A stretch of 64,000 nucleotides of DNA from Chiua virens (taxonomy: Eukaryota > Basidiomycota > Agaricomycetes > Boletales > Boletaceae): NCBI GenBank assembly GCA_019787685.1, contig JAHNUO010000003.1, positions 1,674,001 through 1,738,000 of the forward strand, read 5' to 3'. Below the pieces are notes generated by a model. That model was not told where the DNA came from and searched no databases. It saw nothing but the letters and a program-made list of their open reading frames with translations. Of the stretch, positions 34,040-45,860 are shown piece after piece. The position numbers and the translations under genes are program-made. Position 1 is the first letter of the stretch. The number at the start of each line of letters is the position of its first letter.

Positions 34040-35896
34040 CTACATCTCAGTCGGCACAGTAGTCGAGTCGCACAAAGCCAAGAGAATAGGCTCCGCATGT
34101 GGCATGTTAGCAAAGTTCTTCATCATGTTGACAAATGCACCCTTGACCTTAGGTGACCTGATGTGCCTCAGGAGGATATTCATCTGGGCTTGTCGAACAT
34201 CAGGATATCTATTCATATTTATGAGCGACAAGCCGTGGCACTGCAAGCGGTGCACTGACTTGGACGTAAAGACAGAAAAGGTTTCGTCCAGAATATTTTT
34301 CTTGTCCATTCTTTCACTGATCGCTTGTAGGGCCTTATCCTTGAGGGCCTGATTGCCGACCTTGAGATACTTTAGGGCGTTGTGTCACTTAAACATATTT
34401 AAGGATGCTTACGAGATCCGCCAGTCGGTACATTGATTTGGGTGAACAGAAAGGTGGTCCATCTTCAATGTCTGGGCGCCGGACACCATACTCAGTGGCA
34501 TGCTGTGACTTCAAGTGGTTGAATTCAACATGACCAGTGTAGCAATACCACAGGAAGGCGCGCCACCTGCAAGTCAATTAAACATCGTCTAGTAGGATGC
34601 GTTCTCAAGTATAACTCACGTTCTGTGTGCTGCGAACTTCACTAAAAAGGTTCTGTGACCATTATCGTCGATCATGTGGTGGGGCTCCGCAAAACCTTGG
34701 ATGATTTCCTCAGGTTGGTCAGACTCGAGGGAAGACATAAAGCTGTTAGATATTTCGCGGTCTGACTGTGGTCCTTCAAGTTGGTCTGTTGAACGTCCTT
34801 AGCAGGTGTGTGCGAACAAGATAGCAATAGACAATCTACCTCGTCTAATACCAACTTCATTGTCAATGGGTGGGGGTGATGATACCTCATCTTCGTCTCC
34901 GTCTTCAACATCACTGTCAAACTCATGCTCGTAGCCGTCCGGGCACGATATCTCTCTAGCATGCTTTACATCGGCATTATTGTTGCGTCTCAGTGCCAAT
35001 AACGCACTTTCCCATTCATCCCCGAGCTTAGCTTTGGATGTATTAGCTACATGCTCTCGAAAAGTACATTTTGACTCACAAGATGGAAGATCGACCTTTT
35101 GCTCCAAGACGAAAAGCGAAGCGTAACTCGCATGGAGCTTCTTTGTTTTTCCGGTGCGAGTAGGGGATGTCAAAAACTTCACGTCGAAGTGCTTTCCGGT
35201 TGCAAGTGACCGAGTTAAGAGACGATCACCACATTGTCTGACCAATTGTGTATGGGCATCTGCCTCGTGAACGTGATTGGCGAAATCAAATCGGAAGAAT
35301 CCATTAGAGAATGGACACCCTGAGATCATCACGTTCAGCCAGATTTTGATGGGTTGTTGCAGTGAGATAGAGCCAACTGTCGTTAGCGGAAGTACCATCA
35401 AGCTGTCCCTTGACAAGACAGCCTGCAGTGTGCCCAATGGCATCCGAGCCGAGTCATAGTTCATGTTATTCTGCGTAGTGCCCTCCGTTTCGGACGTGGA
35501 TGTGGTATCGGCAGCGTTGTGCTGAAATGAAGCGAGGGAAAGCTGAGCTTGCAGAGATGTATCTCCCCATGGATTTGAATTGCCATCCTGGCGGAAAGAG
35601 AATCTTACAGGAGTACAGTCATATGTACTGGCGATCCTGTCACTGACATACACTCTGGTGTCAGTGGTCCTCTCTTTCTTCCGAGTCGGCCCTCTGGATT
35701 GCTTGAGGGACAGGGGGGACAACGACAACGCGAATGACCACCCGAGATGCGGGAGCGGAAGGTCGATAGAGAAGCTACTAGATTTTGGCGACGTTAGACG
35801 GAAGGTAAATGCGGCCTGGATTGTTGTAGATGTCCATTGCTCCTCTAGTTTTTCTGCTCTCACGGGCAGAGTTCCATGCATGCCAGTGGTGGACAT
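34040..35896 (-). CDS. BTB/POZ-type protein with MATH-like N-terminus, copy 1
   Basis: Member of a family expanded in mushrooms and presumed, by analogy with MATH-BTB proteins, to be CUL3 adaptors. The N-terminal 230 residues look MATH-like (AEKLEEQWTSTTIQAAF, SLDLPLPHLGW-type strands). The BTB part begins QCGDRLLTRSLATGKHFDVK, with FLTSPTRTGKTKKLHASYAS. An acidic stretch, EFDSDVEDGDEDE, is followed by RAFLWYCYTGHVEFNHL and CSPKSMYRLADLVSILKY. A helical repeat part, MNILLRHIRSPKVKGAFVNM, ends at 34040. At least four introns. The neighbouring copy at 37.2-39 kb is very similar and lies in the same duplicated segment. Start at 35896 chosen as first ATG before the conserved AEKLEE. Confidence 0.75.
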
Positions 35897-36349
35897 GGTA
35901 CACTGGTTAGTGTGGGGGCTGTGAGGGAAGGAAACTTGAAGCGCGCTGCGCCACCACAGTGAGCCAAGTATTTATACAGTGACAGGACTAAGATTCGAAC
36001 GAGAACCACTGCCTCGTGGACCATATCTGCCTGATATCATATATCAGCACCCTTGGACACGTTTATAAAGCAAGGTTCGAACCTTGTGAAGGGTAGCACA
36101 GCCCCAGATGATCGATGATGCATGATAATCTGCATCATTGTTCGTTCGTGCACGGCCCGGGCATGCTCCAATTCCTAGTTAATGAACCTGGCATCGCAGG
36201 ATGCAAGGCGCGCTCCAGCGGCTTTAGCTACATGACCCCCGGACAGGCATGCCTAACAGAGCATTCAGGCCAAACGCGCCTAATTTTCAACTGGAACAAA
36301 TAATGCGCGAACAAGAAACCATGATGACTCGGATAGTATCGATTGAGTA
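35897..36349. other. Upstream region of BTB copy 1
   Basis: The segment is duplicated, with changes, upstream of copy 2 (shared word ATGGTCCACGAGG). It contains the palindrome AAGGTTCGAACCTT near 36072. No gene was seen. Confidence 0.45.
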
Positions 36350-36930
36350 CATCAATCAACACATACTGCAAATTCTCGCGGTGAGCAGTAAATATGGCCA
36401 ATTTGCTACCCCAAAAAAGTGCAATGATAGCACATCATTCGCTCCGAAGGGATGAAAGATGCTGGCACGCTCCTCGCGAAGCTGTCGCAGAGTTAAGAAT
36501 ACACTGGCAGGTTCCGCGTGGGGCATGCCATTACCCAAGTTCGACATCGTCTCGATAAACGCTGTCTTGACCTCAGGTGACCCAATGTGCTTCATTAGAA
36601 TGCCCAACTGGACTTACCGGACGTCGGGGTATCTGTCCAAAACTGTGAGCAAGGGCCATTGCAAAAAGAGGTACCAACTTGGACGTGAAAAAGGAGAATG
36701 TTTCGTGCAAAACGCTCTCGTTCATCCTCTCTTTTGGTAGCCTTGATGGCCTTGGCAGGCTTGAGCTCTACGTCGCCAACCTTGGAAAGCACGCCTGAGA
36801 GTTTTTTGTCGCTCCAATGGTGCTTACTGCTAATTGGTACACCATCGAATTCGGCAAACAAGAGGGCGGTTTTTGGAAAGGCGCTAGACGGCCCGCTGAC
36901 TATAGCAACACGTCGCCTCGGTAGCATTAC
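36350..36930 (-). pseudogene. BTB-family relic 1 (C-terminal part only)
   Basis: Keeps GILMKHIGSPEVKTAFIETM (near 36590), matching the helical repeat of the intact neighbours. A second piece, PKTALLFAEFDGVP with LSGVLSKVGDVELKPAKAIK near 36760-36880, is the counterpart of the CSPKS/LADLVSILKYLKVG part. The two pieces are in different frames and no N-terminal half is present. It is part of the 3.17-kb duplicated unit, since its counterpart sits at 39.52-39.96 kb. Confidence 0.6.
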
Positions 36931-37204
36931 ATATCCATAGGCAGTGCTACGGCCCAGATACCTTTTTCCTGATGGGGGTTGTCCAATATATCAAATCCGA
37001 CAGCTTGCGATTTCAATTTGCTTGTAACAATACCACAGGAAACCGTACATACAGAGTGTTAATACATGGCAAACTTTGATGTGACATACTATGGCGTGAC
37101 TAGCAAAGGATAAACGAATGGATGCTTCAGGTTACGAGACAGTCGACATGTGCAAGCTATCAGCTACGCGGCACAGCCAAGTCGTGTATGGATTGGGTGC
37201 ACTT

Positions 37205-39009
37205 CTAGTACTTTACGTTCTTCACTTCCACAAGCCTGTCGCACAAAGCCAAGAGAACAGGTTCCGCATGTGGCATATTAGCAAAGTTCTTCATCACATT
37301 GACAAATGCACCCTTGACCTCAGCTGAGCCGATGTGCTCCAGAAGGATATTCATCTGGGCTCGTCGAACGTCGGAGAATCTATCCACACTTTGTGAGCAA
37401 TGGTCCCACCGCAAGAGATGTTACTGACTTGGACGTAAAGACGGAAAATGTTTCTGTAAGAATATTCTTCTCATTCATTCTTTCGCTGATCGCTTGTAGA
37501 GCCTTGTCCTTGAGGGCCTGATGGCCGACCTTGAGATATTTGAGGGCGTTGTGTCATTTAAACATATTTAAGGATGCTTACGAGATCCGCCAGTCGGTAC
37601 ATTGATTTGGGTGAACAGAGGGGTGGTCCAACTTCAATGTCTTGGCGTTGGATAACGTGTTGCGACTTCAAGTGGTTGAATTTGACATGGCCAGTGTAGC
37701 AATACCACAGAAAAGCGCGCCACCTGTATGTCGATCAAGCATTGTCTAATACTAGGACAATTTCTCAAGCACTATTACCCACGTTCTATGTGCTGCGAAC
37801 TTCACCAAAAATATTCTTTGACCACCTTCGTCGGCTTCGGGGTGTGGCATCGAACTTTGGATGATTTCCTCGTGCTGGTAAAGCTCAAAGGAAGACATGG
37901 AGCTGTCAGACCTTTCGGTACCGCACTCTGACTGTGGCTTTTTGTCTGTCGGGCGTCCTTAGCAACTTGAAGCGAATGCGAACAAGATAGCAATAGACAA
38001 TCTACCTTGACTGATGCTAGTTGAACCATTCTCAATGGGAGAGGGTGGTGTACCGGGTTCCGCAGTGGATGAGTCCTCGTCCTCGTCCTCGTCAAGATCA
38101 CTGTCAAGCTCGTACTCATGGCCGTGGGGGCACAGTATCTCTCCTGCGTGCGTTACGTCGACTTTATTATTTCGTTTCGGTGCTGATAAGGCGTCTTTCC
38201 ATTGATCCCTGAGCTTAGCTTTGCACGTATTAGCTGCATGTTGCTAAAAAAAAAAAAAAGGACTCACAAGATAGAAGATCGACCTTTTGTTCCAAGACGA
38301 GAAGTGAGGCATACGTTGGGCGGAGCTTCTCAGTTTTTCCAGTACGAGTAGAGGGTGTAAGAAACTTCATGTCGAAGAACTTTCCGGTTGCAAGTGACCG
38401 AGTTAAGAAACGATCACCACACTGTCTGACCAATCCTGTATGGGCCTCTGTTTCGTGAAGGCGATTGGCTAAATCAGATCGGAAGAATCCATTAGAGAAT
38501 GGACACCCTGAGATTGTCACATTCAGCCAGATCTTGGTGGGTTCTTGCAGTGAAACCAAGCCTGCTGTCATTAGAGGAAGTACCACCGAACTGTCCCTTG
38601 ACAAGACGGCCTGCAGTGTGCCCATTGAAATCGGGTCAGGGTTCGTGTTGTTCTGCGTTGTGCCCTCCGTTCCAGGGATGGATGTGATGTCGGCGGGATT
38701 GTGCTGTTTTGAAACGAGGGAAAGCTCAGCTTGCAAAGATGTATCTCCCCAGGGGGTTGAGCTGCCATGCTGGCAGAAAGAGAATGTTATAGGAAAAAAA
38801 TCATATGGATTGGTGATCTTCGTGTTCTTCGTTTTCTTCTGACCTCGCTTCAAGTTGGAAAGCGACAAAGTGAATGTCCACCCAAGACTCGGCAGTGGAA
38901 AGTCGACAGAGAAGCTACTAGACTTTGGAGACGTTAGGTGGAAGTTGAATGCGGTTTGGATTGTTGTAGATGTCCAATGCTCCTCCAGTTTCTCTACTAT
39001 CACGGACAT
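37205..39009 (-). CDS. BTB/POZ-type protein with MATH-like N-terminus, copy 2
   Basis: Paralogue of the gene at 34.0-35.9 kb, with the same layout. The MATH-like N-terminus starts MSVIVEKLEEHWTSTTIQ and contains SVDFPLPSLGWTFTLSLS and IWLNVTISGCPFSNGFF. The BTB core has RQCGDRFLTRSLATGKFFD and PTYASLLVLEQKVDLLS. An acidic run encoded by a CTCGTC-rich repeat (near 38075-38100) lies in the linker. The C-terminal helical part MNILLEHIGSAEVKGAFVN ends at 37205. A 13-base A run near 38246 is read in one frame as Phe residues but falls inside an intron. Start at 39009; an in-frame ATG at 39111 adds 34 residues that copy 1 lacks. Introns keep phase. Probably CUL3-linked, by inference only. Confidence 0.72.
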
Positions 39010-39519
39010 AGTTGTGGTGCACTGGAAGTTAGCGTGGGGGATTGTGAAGGAGGAAAGCGCGCTACGCCACAAGTGAGCTGGCCAGATACTTATCAGGCTG
39101 ATATGGTCCACGAGGTAGTGGCTCTCGTTATTTCAGCCTCGCATAAATAATGGCCTACAATCTTGGACACATTTATGAGACGAAGTTTGAACCTTGTGAA
39201 GGACGGCACAGAAATTGCTCACTGCAGCACTACGTTTTGAGGTAATCCCAAATGGATTGATGATTATCACTGTTCCGATGGTCGTGCACGGTATGCTCCA
39301 ACTGTTGCTTGATGATCCTGGTATCGCAGCATGCAATGGGAGCGCAGCGGCTTTAGCTGGTCCCTCGGTCGGATAAGGCATGCATTCTCCCAATACGCGC
39401 CCAAATGCTCCCTTTATTCCATTCAATTGGAGCAGATAATGCGCGAACAAGAAACTGACATCGACAATGACATCGTACAGCATGGATGCTCAATCAATAC
39501 ACACTGTCACTGCACCAAG

Positions 39520-39960
39520 GTTGCAAAATCTCGCGGTGTAATGCAGATGCTCTCCCCATCTTATCCCTTGTGCAATTACGACCCTGGTGCAACGATAGCA
39601 AGTTCATCAAGAAGCGAGAGGGGTGGCGGACGCTACGATGCTCGCGAGACTGTTCCATAGTGCTAAGAGCACAGGTTCCACATGACGCATGTTACCCAAG
39701 TTCGACATCGTCTCGATAAACGCTGTTTTGACCTCAGGTGACCTATCGTGCTTCATAAGATTACACAAGTGGACTTATCGGACGTCGGGTCGGGGTATCT
39801 ATCCAAACCATGAGCAATGGCCCCCATTGCAAAAGGAGGTGGCGACTTGGACGTGAAAAAGGAGAGCGTTTCGTGCAAACCGCCCTCCTTGTTCTTCCTC
39901 TCTTTGATGGCCTTGGCCTTGACATCACTGGAACTCAAATTTATTGCCAGTGTAATACAA
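39520..39960 (-). pseudogene. BTB-family relic 2 (counterpart of relic 1)
   Basis: Aligned to relic 1 at an offset of about 3,168 bases (shared word CTTGGACGTGAAAAAGGAG at 36678 and 39846). It is still more decayed, with only scraps such as LHETLSFFTSKS left in the reading frame. It forms the right end of the second duplication unit. Confidence 0.55.
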
Positions 39961-41489
39961 TCGAGTTGTCAACCCCAAAAAGACCACAATCGGGCGCAGT
40001 ATGCTAAGTGGGTTGCTAATTGGGTTGTATGCACATATAACGCTATGTTGCCTTGCCAATCACACAAACATGCTAACAGATGAGGAATATCATCCCAAAA
40101 TAGAGCACATGCCATTGGTTTGCAACCGACATACAATAAGAAACAAATCTGCTAACGGTATGGTATAGCAATCCAACTTTCCATTGCATGTGCCTAATGT
40201 TCCACACTTCGGAGTTGTTTGTAGTCCCACTTAATATTTGATCACTCTTGCAGCTCCATAAAATAATACTGTGCAATTTTATTGTGGTGCAATCCCCAGG
40301 ATCCACATACGAACAAATCGAGAGCATGCCTCACCAGTCGATCTAGCCTTTCATCGAGGGGGAAAGGTATTCATTATTCATAACTGCTATCCTACATCTA
40401 TGTTATCTACTGGCACTAATAAGGGTGAGATGTAGACAAGAGCACGAAGTCGAGTCGGAATCCTTAATAACCCAGAGTAATTACGAGACTCGCACAGAAG
40501 GGTGGCATGTCATTGTCACCACCATGTCGATCTGATGTCGCATTGTCGACTCATCATGCCAGTGTGCATCAGTGTTGTCGTCGTACCGCTCAGGCTGTGT
40601 CAATCCAATGTTGCGTAGCTGTGTGCGTCAGCATTGCTATAAGTTCCCACATACCTGTGACCCTGGAGTTGATGAATCGATGATGGCTGACAATGAAAAC
40701 AAACGCACAACACTGGTGAACACAAGTCAGATTTTAAAACTCTGGTGCGGATATGATCCGAAGACTCACAATGTCCAAAGTTATGTCAGCCCACCAGTCT
40801 CAGGCTATTATGAATGATCACGCGATCACGAGCCCATCAACAATGGCACAACTTACCAAAGCTACCAGGGTCACTGGTGACGGACAGAGTACAGACCCCG
40901 GAGACTGCCAAACAAGGATTTTCTTGAAAATCATCCTCGTCCGTCACTTCTGAGGCTTGAGCCCCAAAATCCGTGATACTTGCATGGCGTGTGAACTATT
41001 AGTTACTAATCTGTGCAGTCACACCCCTAACAGAAATGGCCATACAACAAAGATTTATGGGGGATTTATATTGCCTTTATGATCACATCATAACTTTAGG
41101 AAGTGATTGTACTGTACCACCAAAGTGCTGTGAGCTTTGAATTCATGCCTAATATTGAGGGAAAATACCATAATAACAAAATATGATAGGCCTCTTACAA
41201 TGGAATTACATTGCAACTACATTTGTGTGAGATTATTACAGCAGTTTCGGAAGCTCCAATCATTTGCGCATTGACTTGCACACGTGTTACAGTTCACTTG
41301 AAATTGTGCAGATCAAGGCAACCAATAACAAAAATTTCAGATGGCCTTGTACACAATTATGATGGGATCTAGTAGACGCACAATTTTAATGTTTGTTTGG
41401 CATCGAATCAAACGCATAACGTGCGAATCAGTTTCCAGTGATGGAGCTCTATATCGCCGAGCTTGGAAAGCACATCTGAGAATCTTTTG
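39961..41489. other. Gene-poor spacer in the BTB block
   Basis: About 1.5 kb of AT-richer sequence with only short, motif-free open frames. No transposon ends, RNA gene or BTB scrap was recognised here. Confidence 0.4.
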
Positions 41490-43090
41490 TCACTCAGGAG
41501 TCAAGTCCATTCAAGGATGCTTACAAGATCTGCTAGTCGATACATCGATTTCGGCGAACAAGAGGGTGGTTCGTTTTCGAAAGGCGCTAGACGGGGATGT
41601 GCAATACCAGATTCGACGGCTTGCGATCTCAATTTACTGGATTCGAGGTCGCCAGTGTAACAATACCATACGAATGCATGCCGCAATCTACCTTGCCATC
41701 AGTTCCCATCCACTATACTTTTAGACACGACTTACGTCTTATGGCAGCAAACTTTCCCAGCAGTGACCAGGGATCTGTCACCAACCGGCCTGAAGACGAC
41801 TGGACTCAGGACGAGCAATCAGACTATCTGCCTACCAGTAAATGTTATTGATACTGAGGTTATGTCAAGCACCCAAATGTCGCCATGATCTCGAGTACCT
41901 CCAATTGGACCAATCATGGTTTCCTCAAACTTACAACAACTCTTACAGAAGTGGAAATCTTGGGTAGATGTGGTCTCTTGACGGTATTTATTTTTTCTCT
42001 TCAGTGATGGTCGCCCACAGCGCGATGTGTGCTCAAGTCGGCGGGACACACTGGAGGGGTATCAAAGGGTAGCAGCGTGCCATGCGTGGCCTCAAGCGGT
42101 GGATCCTCCAAACGTAGGTGGGCGGAAGACACGGGTGAGGGCGCTTCAGTAAACGTTGATGTGGATGTACGAGCAGAACGAAGTGGTCGCTGACCCCGTT
42201 GGGGTCGAATGTGGGGACAGGCACGGGCGCACTTGACGCCGGGATCTGGAACTGCGATATGATAACCTGAAGCACTTGTTTGGCATGAAACAGGAATGGG
42301 CTCGTACTTCGAGAAAGTCAATACCATCATCTCTGGCGTGGGTCTCCGACTCGTGAGTGGCCTGCAAGGACGATGAAAATGCCAGAACAAACCCGCGACA
42401 AAAGGACAACAAAAGACTTTCTTCAACATAGTGGTCCGGAAGGATACTGCCGAGGCTGTGAAGAACGACTGTTCCGCCCCTTCGTCCTGTCGCGAGATGG
42501 CCGCAACTCGGAGAGGGCAATCGCGAATATTACTGCACCACCCTCCGAGTCAATGACGGGGCCAATCTGAGAGAGAGAGAGCATGTCCAGGTGTGATTGA
42601 CAAGCTTGTGCAAATGGCTATGATTCGGCCATCGACAGCGAGGGAAACAGACTCGAAGCTCCCATTCCCCATGATCGGTGATTTGACGAGTTGGGACCCT
42701 GTCGCCGAGACGTCGAAAGACTTGCCAACCGTCCCATTGTGACATGCAGCAAAGATTTGTCGACTCCGGCTATCATTCGACCTATGCAAGTGGCAAAGTA
42801 CCTTCATCTGCCACAGTCTCGATGATGCTGCCGGGGTTCATGTCGTTCTGACAGAGAGGTAGAGGTCGGGAGGAGTGTCCAGCTTGGGAACGGGTAGAAG
42901 ATGTCAAGAACTTGACGTCGAAATTTTTTCTGGTGGCAAGGGAACGACGTAGGAGACGGTCACCACTCTTTCTAGCCAGCTGTGCCTGGGTATCAGCTTC
43001 GCCATCATGATGAGGAGCTTGGAGAAGCCCATTGGCGAAAAGGGCATCCTGAAATTGACATCGATCATCGCGCAAAGTTGTTTAGCAAAA
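41490..43090 (-). pseudogene. BTB-family relic 3
   Basis: Two separated pieces of a BTB-type gene survive in order. Near 42915-43060 stand FANGLLQAPHHDGEAD-like residues and SGDRLLRRSLATRKNFDVK. Near 41500-41680 stand HAFVWYCYTGDLESSKLRSQ and CSPKSMYRLADLVSILEW. In the intact copies the two pieces lie about 0.7 kb apart; here they are about 1.3 kb apart, with unrelated sequence between. There is no continuous reading frame and no recognisable MATH-like start. It ends only 50 bases before the MED1 start codon on the other strand. Confidence 0.6.
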
Positions 43091-43142
43091 CGTTTCCACA
43101 CGTACATCCATCAACTTGACAGCTGTAATAACATCTCTGGGT

Positions 43143-45764
43143 ATGATGGAGGAATCACGGCCATCACTGCTCGCGGTCGTGCACGACGTGCTCGCCCTTC
43201 CCCCAATCTCTCGCGATGACCTCCCTACTCCACATCCATTCAGTACCTCCTACTCCAGGACCCTGTCACGGCTCAACACCATACTCAACACGACCACTCA
43301 GCTCAGCCATGCTTTGTCCCAACTTGGTGCGATCCCATCTTCTGATCAGACCTCCAAACTTGTTAGTCTCATGAAGCAGCACACTGCAATGTCCACATCC
43401 ATTGCGCTGTCACGCGCTGCTGCTGCTTCCCTTTCTGCAGCGCAGCGTGTCATGGTCTTCCCGGATACCACCCCGCCATCACCCACTAAACTCGAGGAGT
43501 GGGGCCGTGCAGCGGGCATGGAGGCATTCATCGACACTTCCAGCACTCCCGCCACCACAACTATAATGATGGCCGGTAAGGTGTTAGTCCTCGACGTTGA
43601 TATGGACGGTGGAGTAGCCGTCAGGACATCCTTTGCCGTTGGTAACAACATTTCTGCCGGTCCTTCAGCAGCACCAGACTTGGACGTCTTTCTCGCAAGA
43701 GACATAGCCAAATGGGTCGAGGCCGCCAACCGGGCATCCTTGGCTGCAGTTCACCACACACAACCAGAGGATCCGGCGATTGAAGCCGCCTCTCTCGGTC
43801 TTGTCGTGCAGGATCATCTACGTTATCTCATGATGCTAGATTCGTTAGCGATCGCCGAAGGAGAACGAGGCATTCGATGGTTTATGGAACCCGTCAACGC
43901 GGCTCAGCATTTCCTCAATGCTCAAAAATCTACTAGTAATGGGTATGTCATTTTTCTTTCTCAACCAGTCTCTGTTGACGTTGGTTGGAGGATAGGCCAA
44001 AGCAACCCCTCGATAAAATGCTTGCTCGAAATCCCTTACCTTTGTTGTATCTTAACGCGCCAACATTGTCCTTCCTTGTGTGGCTTTCACCTCTGGCATA
44101 TCTTCGCCTCCTCCGGTCCTCGCCAACCGTGCAGCCCCAAATGACCAGCGCTTCCATTGATATTCCTGTCGCGCACCTGACCTCGACTCTATCGGAGAAA
44201 TACGACGGTGCCACGATTGCTCGCCTAAAACTAGTCCCTTCACCTGAAGGCATTGGAGCGTCGGCGCCACCCAATTTTCCGAATGACCACACCTTCCCCC
44301 ATGTTCCCTCTCATTCTTGGGTCCTCGAATTCAATCGTCCACCTAAATCGAGGCATCACCCAACTAACTTGAGTGTAATAGTCTCGCAAAGTCGGTTACG
44401 TGCAATACAGTCTGTGCTAGCAATGGACACTTCCGCGGAAGCCCTCATGAACATGAGTGTACCAACAGGTCCTCCCAACGGTCCTGGATTGGGCAACCTC
44501 GGTCCATTCGCAGGCATGAACATGGGTAGCCTCGGGTTCAACGGTTTCATGATAGGTCCACCACACGCTCAGCCTATTGATTGTGGGAGCTGGGTGGATC
44601 TTCTGGTAAGTGGGGTTCGACTACTTTTGACCCAATCCTATACATGGGTCTCCAAGCCTGGTTCCCTTACTTCTGTTCGCCTGGTGCCTATAATATTCGA
44701 CGAATTGCAGTTTATGTCAATCGATTGGCCTTTTTACGGTTCCATCATCAGACAGATTTCTATCTCTCTGCTACACTCACTGATAATTGCGCTGACATTG
44801 TATCAAATAAGTTAAACAATGGTTCGCCCGCGGAGTATTACAAGGCGACATATGTAAGTACCGGAATCCACCTGCGAATCGGTTCTCAGATGGGTGATAT
44901 TATTAGAATTCACCCAGTCAAGCTCATCCGCCATTGAACTTGCGACTTGCAGCGCCGCAAGAGCCTGGATTTTTGTTACAAGAAGTCCCAGTGAGGACGG
45001 CCAATGAGATATCACAGATTCTGGACGTACGTGGTCAACCACAACTTCGCGGTGTGTGATCCCATTCCTCGACAAACTCACAAACTCTTTTTCAGATCGT
45101 GAAGGAACAATGCTGGTTGAACGAGTTGCTGGGGATGCTCCAATGGCAACCAGACGACGTCACCCTTGCGCAAAAAGGTCCGATGCCCCCTCCATCAGGC
45201 ACGAATGCGGAAGAATCTGTCTCACTGGAGCTACTTGCTTCCATTCTTGCGGGCACGGTCGTACCACGCTCCATTCCCGTGTCGGTATACCTTCCGTCAA
45301 CAATGCTACCGCCCCTGATGGGTGGCAGCGCCTCTCACTTTGGACTGGAAGGGCTTGGCGTCGGACCACCTCCAATCTCCGGTGGGTCTAGCGCGGGAAG
45401 TCTATTTGGATCTACCGATATCGACATGGACATGGAAATCCCTGGGCTGAGTATGAGCATCAACGCTGGTATGGACATATCCATGGCTGGGATGGGTATG
45501 GCGTTGTCGAGTTCGCCAGTGCCGTCGCGCCCTCCGCCGGTGATCGTCCTCTCAAGCCCTGCACGCGCTCCTGGGGCAGGAATGGTTGAGCTTCGCGCTT
45601 CCTTTGGGGAGTTTAACAAAGTTGGAAATATTGGGTCTGATTGCAGCGTCAAGGTAGAGGCTTCAGTCGGGGTCGACACGCGTGGTATGGATGAAATAAT
45701 CAGGCGGGGCGGGGTCTGGGGCTTACCAGGAAAAGTATGGGCTAACAGCAGGGGGACTAAATGA
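43143..45764 (+). CDS. Mediator complex subunit 1 (Med1 domain protein)
   Basis: Subunit of Mediator, the RNA polymerase II coactivator in the nucleus. The protein starts MMEESRPSLLAVVHDVLALP. It has an N-terminal helical part with LSRLNTILNTTTQLSHAL and a conserved domain with AGKVLVLDVDMDGGVAVR, DVFLARDIAKWVEAANR and VVQDHLRYLMMLDSLAI. Later exons give ARNPLPLLYLNAPTLSFLVW, HSWVLEFNRP, EYYKATY, a Met/Gly-rich low-complexity region (MNMGSLGFNGFM, MDMEIPGLSMSINAGMD) and VELRASFGEFN before the stop at 45764. About five introns. Start at 43143 or the next codon, 43146; no ATG precedes them in frame. The Med1 assignment rests on remembered family pattern, not a search. It lies inside a block of BTB genes and converges with BTB copy 3, 97 bases away. 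Confidence 0.75.
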
Positions 45765-45860
45765 TACAGAGGATACACATAATGTACAAATGACAACTTT
45801 CAGGACACTGACAAGGTAGTGACCAGGACAAGAAGGAAAGGCTAACAGGACAAGATAGGA

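Larger units (their letters stand above)
34040..39960. repeat. Segmental tandem duplication, about 3.17-kb period
   Basis: Unit 1 runs from 34040 to about 36930, unit 2 from 37205 to about 39960. Each holds one BTB-type gene, its upstream region and one BTB relic in the same order and strand. Two landmarks give the same offset: CACAAAGCCAAGAGAA at 34071 and 37242 (3,171 bases), and CTTGGACGTGAAAAAGGAG at 36678 and 39846 (3,168 bases). The copies have since diverged by many substitutions and small indels. Confidence 0.75.

Noticed and set aside
35980..36010. tRNA-like T-loop (GTTCGAATC) on the minus strand
   Set aside because: No matching acceptor stem, D-arm or anticodon arm at the right spacing; the segment belongs to the duplicated BTB upstream region.
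38240..38260. Poly-A run (13 bases) next to a BTB exon, considered as a retrotransposon tail
   Set aside because: It lies inside an intron of BTB copy 2; no retroposed sequence or target-site duplication adjoins it.
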